A DNA stretch of 11,231 bases from an uncultured bacterium (GTDB lineage Bacteria; Bacillota; Clostridia; Oscillospirales; Ruminococcaceae). This document shows, one piece after another, positions 6,108-11,231 of the stretch (its first letter is position 1; each line of letters begins with the position of its first letter). The notes below the pieces were generated by a model, which was not told the origin of the DNA, ran no database searches, and saw only the letters and a program-made list of their open reading frames with translations. The position numbers were made by a program, and so were the translations under genes. The DNA lies in NCBI GenBank assembly GCA_905215595.1, contig CAJMQZ010000064.1, forward strand, positions 1 to 11,231, written 5' to 3'.

Positions 6108-6479
6108 ATGGAACTGTTTATCAACAACAAAAGCGGCGCGCCTATCTATGACCAGATCTACAACCAGATCAAGCAGCAGATCATCAGCGGGGCTTTGCAG
6201 CCGGACGAGGCCATGCCCTCCATCCGGGGGCTGGCACGGGATCTGCGCATCAGCGTCATTACCACAAAGCGTGCCTACGATGAACTGGAAAAAGAGGGCT
6301 TCCTTTACGCAGTACCGGCAAAGGGCTTTTTTGTAGCCCCTAAAAACACCGAGCTGCTGCGGGAAGAGAACCTGAAAAAAATTGAAGCGCACCTCACCGA
6401 GGCTGTGAAGCTGTCCGCATCCTGCGGGCTGAGCAGGGAAGAGCTGCGGGAGATGCTGGAACTGCTGTGGGAGGGCTGA
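6108..6479 (+). CDS. GntR family regulator, YtrA subfamily
   Basis: 123 residues: an N-terminal winged helix-turn-helix (about 8-77) with APIYDQIYNQIKQQI, PSIRGLARDLRIS and VITTKRAYDELEKEGF, then a short helical tail (83-121). There is no large effector domain, the hallmark of the YtrA subfamily, which typically represses an adjacent ABC transporter operon. AAGGAG (6096-6101) lies 6 nt before the ATG. The gene is first in a tight four-gene operon (2-nt gap to the ATPase gene) and has a perfect dyad over its own promoter. In Bacillus subtilis YtrA responds to cell-envelope antibiotics; whether that applies here is unknown, as is the inducer. Confidence 0.93.
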   Translation: MELFINNKSGAPIYDQIYNQIKQQIISGALQPDEAMPSIRGLARDLRISVITTKRAYDELEKEGFLYAVPAKGFFVAPKNTELLREENLKKIEAHLTEAVKLSASCGLSREELREMLELLWEG

Positions 6480-6481
6480 AC

Positions 6482-7327
6482 ATGAACGCACTGGAACTGC
6501 GGGGACTTACAAAGCACTATAAGGACTTTACCCTCGGACCGCTGGATCTGACACTGCCCGGCGGCACCATCTGCGGCCTGATCGGCGAGAACGGCGCAGG
6601 CAAAAGCACCACCATCAAATTGATTCTGGACATGCTGCAGAGGGACGGCGGTACCGTGACCATTTTGGGCAGGGATAACCGCACCGCTTCTGTCCGCAGC
6701 AAGGAGGAAATCGGCGTGGTGCTGGGCAGCGAGGGCATTCCCCTGTGCCTGAATGCGGTGCAGGCGGGCAAGGTGATGGCGGGCATCTACCGCAACTGGG
6801 ACGCTGCCGCCTATGCGGAGCTGTGCCAAAAATTCGGTCTGCCGGATAAAAAGCAATATAAGGACTACTCCACCGGCATGAAGATGAAGCTGTGCATTGC
6901 CGTGGCGCTGGCACACCACCCGAAGCTGCTGTTGTTGGACGAAGCCACCAACGGGCTGGACCCGGTAGTGCGGGACGAGGTGACCGACCTGCTGTTGGAT
7001 TTTGCCCGGGACGAGAACCACTCCATCCTCATCTCCTCCCACATCGTCAGCGACTTGGAAAAGCTGTGCGATACCATCGCCTTCCTGCACAAGGGCAGGC
7101 TGCTGCTCTGTGAGGAAAAGGACGCCCTGCGAGAGGAATACGCCTTGTGGCACGGCACGGCGGCGCAGCTGGCGGCACTGGATGTACGGGTGTACGGCAA
7201 GCGGGTCACCCCCTACGGGGCAGAGGCGCTTGTGCGCCGGGACGCAATGCCCGCCGGAGCAGAGCTTGCCCCGGTAAGCATTGAGGAATTGTTTGTGTTG
7301 ATGGTGAAAGGGGAGGATGTGCAATGA
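6482..7327 (+). CDS. ABC transporter ATP-binding protein
   Basis: 281 residues. Walker A is GENGAGKST (35-43), Walker B is LLLLDEATNGLD (149-160), and the H-loop is His187 in ISSHIVSDLE. The signature is an unusual YSTGMKMKL (129-137) in place of the common YSxGMKQRL of drug/bacteriocin exporters (BcrA/YtrB type). No clear Q-loop glutamine appears in IGVVLGSEG (77-85). A C-terminal extension of about 60 residues ends near the permease start. It powers the permease encoded next. The start at 6482 has GGGAGGG (6469-6475) 6 nt upstream, inside the end of gntR. The stop overlaps the permease start (ATGA, 7324-7327), indicating translational coupling. Substrate is not predictable; export of a peptide, lipid or antibiotic is the family norm. 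Confidence 0.94.
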   Translation: MNALELRGLTKHYKDFTLGPLDLTLPGGTICGLIGENGAGKSTTIKLILDMLQRDGGTVTILGRDNRTASVRSKEEIGVVLGSEGIPLCLNAVQAGKVMAGIYRNWDAAAYAELCQKFGLPDKKQYKDYSTGMKMKLCIAVALAHHPKLLLLDEATNGLDPVVRDEVTDLLLDFARDENHSILISSHIVSDLEKLCDTIAFLHKGRLLLCEEKDALREEYALWHGTAAQLAALDVRVYGKRVTPYGAEALVRRDAMPAGAELAPVSIEELFVLMVKGEDVQ

Positions 7328-7965
7328 AGGGTCTGCTGTTAAAGGATGTCTATCAGATGTGGTACTATACCAGAATGCTCATTCTGGCAGCGGTGGTCAT
7401 GATGCTGGTGGGAGTGTTTGGCATGAAGGAAGGCTCTAATTTCTTTATGCTGTACGGTGGGTTTTTGCTGGGGATATTCCCCATGACATTGCTGGCCTAC
7501 GACCAGAACAGCCGGTTCAGTGCTTACAGTGCCGCCCTGCCGGTGACAAAAGAGCAGCTGGTGGGCAGCAAATACCTGATCGGCTTGGGGGCTATGGCAC
7601 TGTCGGAGCTGCTGAGCATGGCAGCGCTGGCAGCAGCACAGCTGCTCTGGGGCACGGTGACCGTGCAGATCACCGTGGCGACCCTGCTGCAGGTGGCCAT
7701 GCTGACCCTGCTGGGCAACATGATCCTGCTGCCTCTGACCTACCGCTTTGGCTACGAGAAGGCAAGGTATGTGTATTATCTTTGCATCGGTGTGCTGGCC
7801 TGCTTGATGGGCATTGCTGTGTCCTCCGGTGGAATCCTGTTGAACAGCATCCTGCCTGCCCATGGTTCGCTGTTGGTGCTGGTTGTCGTGCTGGCGGCGG
7901 CGCTGGCGCTGTATGCTCTCTCGTGGCGGCTGTCCGTTGCATGGTACGGAAAGGCAGAGCAGTAA
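7324..7965 (+). CDS. ABC-2 type transporter permease
   Basis: 213 residues, very hydrophobic, with about six predicted membrane helices (roughly 17-33, 38-58, 85-109, 117-139, 149-168, 180-203). The cytoplasmic segment SAYSAALPVTKEQLVGSKYL (66-85) is typical of the ABC2_membrane_5 family, membrane partners of YtrB-like ATPases. It begins within the ATPase stop codon, with GGGGAGG (7310-7316) 7 nt upstream, and would form the membrane half of a 2+2 transporter. No substrate can be named. Confidence 0.9.
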   Translation: MKGLLLKDVYQMWYYTRMLILAAVVMMLVGVFGMKEGSNFFMLYGGFLLGIFPMTLLAYDQNSRFSAYSAALPVTKEQLVGSKYLIGLGAMALSELLSMAALAAAQLLWGTVTVQITVATLLQVAMLTLLGNMILLPLTYRFGYEKARYVYYLCIGVLACLMGIAVSSGGILLNSILPAHGSLLVLVVVLAAALALYALSWRLSVAWYGKAEQ

Positions 7966-7966
7966 A

Positions 7967-8125
7967 ATGAAGAAAAGTCAAATCGCGGGCATCCTGTTCG
8001 GTGTTGCCATGGGCGCTTTGTTCAGTGTGTCGCTGGGAACAGTCGGTTTTGCGCTGGGAGCAAGCCTTGCAAACTTGGGCATGGTGATGTTTGAAGGGCT
8101 GGATGACCCGCCAGATAAAAAATAA
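7967..8125 (+). CDS. Small glycine-rich membrane protein (52 aa)
   Basis: It opens 1 nt after the permease stop and reads MKKSQIAGILFGVAMGALFS, then another hydrophobic stretch and the acidic/lysine tail EGLDDPPDKK. Small residues recur along the helices (G8, G12, G16, G24, G27, G31, G37), as in glycine-zipper packing, so it is probably one hairpin or one long helix in the membrane. The first of these heptad-like glycines are four apart. The ribosome binding site is weak (GGCAGAG-like), suggesting coupling to the permease. It is the last gene before a strong terminator. It could be a transporter accessory subunit or a regulator of complex stability; the function is unknown. Confidence 0.72.
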   Translation: MKKSQIAGILFGVAMGALFSVSLGTVGFALGASLANLGMVMFEGLDDPPDKK

Positions 8126-8135
8126 TACAAAAAAA

Positions 8136-8195
8136 CAGGTGCACCGCATCTTTATCAAAAGCGTTGGCTTTTGAAAAGGCGGTGCACCTGCTTTT
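8136..8195. terminator. Bidirectional terminator
   Basis: CAGGTGCACCGC (8136-8147) and GCGGTGCACCTG (8179-8190) form a perfect 12-bp stem; an inner stem TCAAAAGC/GCTTTTGA (8155-8162/8167-8174) caps it. The plus strand continues CTTTTTG and the minus strand TTTTTTTG. It therefore serves both the ABC operon and the convergent hydrolase gene. Confidence 0.92.
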
Positions 8196-8201
8196 TGCTT
8201 T

Positions 8202-9218
8202 TTATTCTGCGCTGTAAGCGCTGCCCATGATCCACGGGTTACTTGCGGAATATTTTGCGTGGTTGCGCAGGTAGGTGACCCATGCGCCGTAGCCGTTGCC
8301 GGCCGAAAGGTGTACGCCGTCCGGTGCGGCGATCATCTCTTTCAGGTTGCCCTCGCCGTCAGCCAGCGCCTCCCACAGGTCCAGATAAACGCAGCCCTTG
8401 CTTACAGCCAGCTGTGCCAGCTGCTCGTTCACGCCGCGCAGCACGTCCGAGGCAAGCCCCGGCTTCTTTTCCGCTGCCGCAGGCCGTACCGGCGGGATGG
8501 ACTGTACATAAATAATGCAGTCGTCCCCCAGCGTTTGGCGCAGCTCGTCCAGCATCTGGCCGTAGTAGGCCAGAAAACGGTCAGATGCGCCCAAGGTGGT
8601 TAAGGTGTTGGTGCCCAGCAGGATATACAGCTTTTTGGGCTGCGCCGCTGCCAGTACATCCAGCGCCACCTCCTGCCCGCGGGTGGGGCTCTTGACGGCG
8701 GCGCGGTTGACGATGGCGTCCGGTCCCACACCCGTATAGCCACAGATGAGCGCGCCGCTCAGATTGATTTGGTAGTCTGAGAAGCCCACCGTCAGGCTGT
8801 CGCCCAGAAAGGCGGCGTCCGAAAAATAGCTCAGGTCTACCTGACCGCAGGTCGGCTGCCGGATAACACTGGCGTCATAGGCCTTAATGGTATAAGCGCC
8901 ATCGGTCTGCCGGGCGGGGCCGAAGCTTTCCAGCTGTACCGCCTGCGCCGCGCCGCTGCTATCGGCTGCACCCTCGCTGCCGCTGCCGGAGGCCGCCTCG
9001 CCCTGCATGGGCAGCGGTGCCAGAATGTTCTGTGCAATGCCGCCTGCGCCGGTCTGCGGGGTGCTTTCTTCCTCCACAGTCCCTTTTTCCAGAATGGCGG
9101 TCACCGCATAGGCGACCAGCAGGATGGCCACAATGACTCCCGCCAGCCGCAGCTTGCCGCCGATGCCCCCGCGTGTGCGCCGCCGGGGTGCCGAATGATA
9201 CTCGTGTGAAATGCCCAT
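8202..9218 (-). CDS. Membrane-anchored SGNH/GDSL hydrolase
   Basis: 338 residues. An Arg-rich cytoplasmic N-terminus (RRRTRGG, 12-18) precedes one membrane helix (about 25-44), then a Gly/Ser/Ala-rich linker (about 56-95) and an extracytoplasmic SGNH domain. The nucleophile block is FLGDSLTVGFSDY (137-149) with Ser141; the oxyanion block is LLGTNTLTTLG (200-210) with Asn204; the final block is DGVHLSAGNGYGAW (300-313) with Asp300 and His303. All catalytic residues are therefore present. The family cleaves O- and thioesters, often acyl groups on cell-surface polysaccharide or peptidoglycan; the substrate here is unknown. The start at 9218 is the only Met that places the helix near the N-terminus; the 47-residue upstream extension covers the promoter. 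Its ribosome binding site is weak. It is transcribed divergently from pfk and ends at a shared terminator. Confidence 0.88.
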   Translation of the reverse strand: MGISHEYHSAPRRRTRGGIGGKLRLAGVIVAILLVAYAVTAILEKGTVEEESTPQTGAGGIAQNILAPLPMQGEAASGSGSEGAADSSGAAQAVQLESFGPARQTDGAYTIKAYDASVIRQPTCGQVDLSYFSDAAFLGDSLTVGFSDYQINLSGALICGYTGVGPDAIVNRAAVKSPTRGQEVALDVLAAAQPKKLYILLGTNTLTTLGASDRFLAYYGQMLDELRQTLGDDCIIYVQSIPPVRPAAAEKKPGLASDVLRGVNEQLAQLAVSKGCVYLDLWEALADGEGNLKEMIAAPDGVHLSAGNGYGAWVTYLRNHAKYSASNPWIMGSAYSAE

Positions 9219-9291
9219 ATTCTCTGTCCAGCTTTCTGCATTTATCCCAACAGGCAGGCACTGCTGCCCGGTAAATTTGAAGTGCGCACCT

Positions 9292-9320
9292 ATTTTATCA
9301 TATTTTTTTTGCCTGTGCAA
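9292..9320 (-). promoter_or_regulatory. Promoter of the SGNH hydrolase gene
   Basis: On the minus strand, TTGCAC (9320-9315), a 17-bp spacer and TAAAAT (9297-9292) with TGA just before it, an extended -10. The expected leader is about 65-70 nt. Confidence 0.75.
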
Positions 9321-9350
9321 CCAATTGGGTCTTGCATACAACAGGCAAAA
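9307..9350. repeat. Inverted repeat spanning two divergent promoters
   Basis: TTTTGCCTGT (9307-9316) and ACAGGCAAAA (9341-9350) are perfect 10-bp inverted copies 24 bp apart. Each copy lies largely in the spacer of one of the two divergent promoters. The centre includes the palindrome CCAATTGG (9321-9328). It is a candidate binding site for a shared regulator. Confidence 0.6.
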
Positions 9351-9360
9351 CAGGTACAAT
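9332..9360 (+). promoter_or_regulatory. Promoter of the phosphofructokinase genes
   Basis: TTGCAT (9332-9337), a 17-bp spacer and TACAAT (9355-9360). The start would be near 9367, leaving a leader of about 190 nt before the first pfk. The -35 boxes of this and the opposite promoter are 11 bp apart. Confidence 0.8.
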
Positions 9361-9364
9361 AGGA

Positions 9365-9559
9365 TTGCAGCTTATTTTGCACATTTTACAAAAAGCGAAT
9401 ACACAAGCTGCAAATATTTTTGTGTCAGTTGCGGCAGATGGCTGTTTTGCCGTCCCGGTCCGTTGGCAGTGCAGGGCCGACAGACCACTTTACTGGACGG
9501 TGCGGAAAGCCGTTTTGCCCGGCAGCGGACACATTTTATATGATCTGAAGGAGGTTTCC
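9365..9559 (+). promoter_or_regulatory. Long structured 5' leader of the first pfk gene
   Basis: Two clear foldings lie in the 195-nt leader. TTGCAGCTT (9365-9373) pairs perfectly with AAGCTGCAA (9405-9413) at the very 5' end. A longer hairpin spans 9450-9500, with CCGTCC/GGACGG, GGTC/GACC and GTTGGC/GCCGAC helices (16 pairs, one G-U) and an 8-nt loop. The rest is AT-rich, then GC-rich, and ends at AAGGAGG (9548-9554). No terminator is visible, so control, if any, would act on translation or stability. I recognise no known riboswitch. With 9219-9364 (the divergent promoters) this accounts for the gene-free 9219-9559. Confidence 0.55.
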
Positions 9560-10783
9560 ATGGCCAAGAATATCATCATTGGTCAGAGCGGCGGCCCTAC
9601 CGCCGTGATCAACTCCAGCCTTGCGGGCGTATACAAAGCCGCCCGCAGTCTGGGTGCAGACAAGGTGTACGGCATGAAGTACGGCATCGAGGGTCTGCTC
9701 AAGGAAGAGCTGCTGGAGCTCAACGTCCTGCTGGATGACCGCATGAGCATCGAGCTGCTCAAGCGTACTCCGTCCAGCTATCTGGGCAGCTGCCGCTTCA
9801 AGCTGCCCGACCCGGATACCGATGCCGCCCCGTTCGTCAAGCTGTTCACCCTGTTTGACAAGTACGACATCTGTGCCGTGTTCTACATCGGCGGCAACGA
9901 CTCGATGGACACCATCGCAAAGCTGTCCCGCTACGGGCAGCAGGTGGGCAGCAATGTGCGGTTTATCGGTGTGCCCAAGACTATCGACAACGATCTGTGC
10001 CTCACCGACCACACCCCCGGCTACGGCTCTGCCGCAAAGTACATTGCCACCATCTTGAAGGAAGTCATCCGCGACTCCTCGGTGTACAACATCCGCAGCG
10101 TGACGGTGGCCGAGATCATGGGCCGCCACGCAGGCTGGCTGGCTGGTGCGGCCTGTCTGGCAGGCGGCGAGGACTGCGAAGGCCCCGACCTGATCCTGCT
10201 GCCGGAAGTGCCCTTTGATCAGGACAAGTTCCTTGCCCGGGTGGACGAGCTGCAGCGGGTAAAGTCCAACGTTATCATCGCAGCCAGCGAGGGCGTAAAG
10301 ACTGCAGACGGCACCTACCTGTGCGATCTGGTGTCTACTGCCGGGCAGCTGGATGCCTTTGGCCACAAGGCCATCCTCAGCGGCACCAGCCGTTACCTTT
10401 CGGAGCTCATCCACGACAAGCTGCAGTGCAAGAGCCGTGCCATCGAGTTTTCCACCCTGCAGCGCTGCGCCAGCCATTTGGCCAGCCGCACGGATGTGAA
10501 CGAGGCCTACGCCGTCGGCGGTGCCGCCGCCGCTGCGGCCTTTGCCGGCGAGAGCGGCCGCATGATCGCCCTCAAGCGGGTCTCCAACTACCCGTATCAG
10601 TGCATCACCGAGTCTGTGGATGTGCAGCAGGTGGCAAATCTGGAAAAGAAGGTCCCGCTGGAATGGATCACTCCGGACGGGATGCAGGTGACCGAAGCCT
10701 TTGAGGAGTACGCTCGTCCGCTGATTTTGGATGAGGTGACCCCCGTTTATGTGAACGGTACCCCCCGCCACATCCGTCTGTGA
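9560..10783 (+). CDS. 6-phosphofructokinase, probably pyrophosphate-dependent
   Basis: 407 residues, longer than the roughly 320 of classical ATP-PFK and in the range of PPi-type and related group II enzymes. It phosphorylates fructose 6-phosphate to the 1,6-bisphosphate in glycolysis. Phosphoryl-donor motifs are GQSGGPT (8-14) and IGGNDSMDT (110-118); Asp114 stands where ATP-PFKs have Gly. The catalytic segment PKTIDND (139-145) has Lys140, the PPi-type residue, where ATP enzymes have Gly. MGRHAGW (187-193) binds the sugar phosphate. These residues predict PPi use, by family knowledge and not by assay. The start at 9560 has a perfect AAGGAGG (9548-9554) 5 nt upstream; an in-frame extension to 9332 would cross the promoter and the leader hairpins. 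A second pfk follows 84 nt downstream. Confidence 0.95.
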   Translation: MAKNIIIGQSGGPTAVINSSLAGVYKAARSLGADKVYGMKYGIEGLLKEELLELNVLLDDRMSIELLKRTPSSYLGSCRFKLPDPDTDAAPFVKLFTLFDKYDICAVFYIGGNDSMDTIAKLSRYGQQVGSNVRFIGVPKTIDNDLCLTDHTPGYGSAAKYIATILKEVIRDSSVYNIRSVTVAEIMGRHAGWLAGAACLAGGEDCEGPDLILLPEVPFDQDKFLARVDELQRVKSNVIIAASEGVKTADGTYLCDLVSTAGQLDAFGHKAILSGTSRYLSELIHDKLQCKSRAIEFSTLQRCASHLASRTDVNEAYAVGGAAAAAAFAGESGRMIALKRVSNYPYQCITESVDVQQVANLEKKVPLEWITPDGMQVTEAFEEYARPLILDEVTPVYVNGTPRHIRL

Positions 10784-10810
10784 TCCATCTTTCCCTTCCG
10801 CGTCTGTTTT

Positions 10811-10829
10811 CGTGCGACTGCACGTTTTT
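10811..10829 (+). terminator. Weak terminator or attenuator between the pfk genes
   Basis: CGTGC (10811-10815) and GCACG (10820-10824) form a 5-bp hairpin followed by TTTTT (10825-10829). CTGTTT (10804-10809) and AAACAG (10837-10842) can enclose it. The stem is short, so termination is probably partial, lowering expression of the second gene relative to the first. No clear promoter for the second gene was found in the gap. Confidence 0.45.
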
Positions 10830-10867
10830 ATAGCCGAAACAGAAAAAACAAAAAAGGAGAAATCATC

Positions 10868-11231
10868 ATGGGAAAAAACGCAATCGTCGGTCAGTCCGGC
10901 GGCCCCACCTCTGTCATCAATGCCAGTCTGGCGGGTGTCTTTGAAAGCTGCAAGAACCGCGGCGCAGATGTTGTGTACGGTATGTGCAACGGTGTTGCCG
11001 GTCTGCTGGAGGAGCGGGTGGTGGATCTTTCCACCCTGCTGACCGATGATCTGGACATCGAGCTGCTCAAGCGCACCCCGTCCAGCTTTTTGGGCAGCTG
11101 CCGCTACAAGCTGCCCGACTGGCGGGACGATGAGGCGGTGTACAAAAAGCTGTTCGCCATTCTGGAAAAGCTGAATATCGGCTACTTCTTCTACATCGGC
11201 GGCAACGACTCCATGGACACCATCGGCAAGC
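10868..11231 (+). CDS. Second 6-phosphofructokinase (3'-partial)
   Basis: The first 121 codons are present before the window ends. By hand count about 74 of 121 residues (61%) match the first pfk, with no gaps. The shared motifs are GQSGGPT (8-14), ELLKRTPSS (65-73), LGSCR (75-79) and IGGNDSMDT (110-118) with Asp114. The PPi-diagnostic Lys segment lies beyond the edge, so donor type is less certain than for its neighbour. AAGGAGA (10854-10860) precedes the ATG by 7 nt. The pair is a tandem duplication that has diverged clearly, so the copies may differ in donor, allostery or substrate (inference). Confidence 0.93.
   Translation, partial: MGKNAIVGQSGGPTSVINASLAGVFESCKNRGADVVYGMCNGVAGLLEERVVDLSTLLTDDLDIELLKRTPSSFLGSCRYKLPDWRDDEAVYKKLFAILEKLNIGYFFYIGGNDSMDTIGK

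Noticed and set aside
6305..7324. 339-codon minus-strand open frame opposite gntR and the ABC ATPase
   Set aside because: His/Gln-rich translation typical of antisense reading; it spans two genuine genes.
9511..9544. Possible promoter TTGCCC with TATGAT close to pfk
   Set aside because: Transcription would start within the ribosome binding site; the 9332-9360 promoter fits far better.
9332..9559. In-frame N-terminal extension of the first pfk
   Set aside because: It would start inside the promoter and cross leader hairpins; the perfect AAGGAGG at 9548-9554 fixes the start at 9560.
9536..10771. 411-codon minus-strand open frame opposite the first pfk
   Set aside because: It lies fully inside a well-supported gene on the other strand and has no motifs of its own.

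Overview
The window looks like chromosomal core sequence from a GC-rich, anaerobic, Gram-positive gut clostridium of the Oscillospiraceae, most like Faecalibacterium. This is an inference from several traits together: an archaeal/eukaryotic-type prolyl-tRNA synthetase, the DapL (aminotransferase) route to diaminopimelate, tandem phosphofructokinases with pyrophosphate-type residues, consensus SigA promoters (TTGACA-17-TATAxT), strong AAGGAGG ribosome binding sites and many short intrinsic terminators. No prophage, transposase, CRISPR array, rRNA or tRNA gene was found.

Layout. 1-329 is the C-terminal ATPase end of a sensor histidine kinase, followed by a terminator. 507-1388 is an aldose 1-epimerase-like protein. 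1389-1755 has no protein gene but carries a textbook promoter, about 90 nt of structured sequence and a strong terminator, which I read as a stand-alone small RNA. On the minus strand lie proS (1756-3195) and acpP (3319-3555), separated by a terminator. acpP diverges from dapF (3833-4672). dapF and dapL (4789-5976) form a diaminopimelate/lysine operon split by an 81-bp inverted-repeat element. A four-gene unit follows (6108-8125): a YtrA-type GntR repressor with a dyad over its own promoter, an ABC ATPase, an ABC-2 permease and a 52-residue glycine-rich membrane protein. A bidirectional terminator separates it from a convergent membrane-anchored SGNH hydrolase (8202-9218, minus). That gene diverges from two tandem phosphofructokinase genes (9560-10783, and 10868 to the window edge); the first has a leader of about 190 nt with clear hairpins.

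Functional themes. DapL and DapF are consecutive enzymes that turn tetrahydrodipicolinate into LL- and then meso-diaminopimelate for peptidoglycan and lysine. ACP serves fatty-acid synthesis, ProRS translation, and the Pfk pair the fructose-6-phosphate step of glycolysis, probably with PPi. The GntR/ABC unit is a self-regulated export or envelope-stress module of the kind found throughout Firmicutes.

The least explained elements are the small RNA at about 1457-1546, the structured leader of the first pfk, the symmetric divergent promoter between the SGNH gene and pfk, and the 52-aa membrane protein closing the ABC operon. All start sites, promoters and RNA folds were read by eye.
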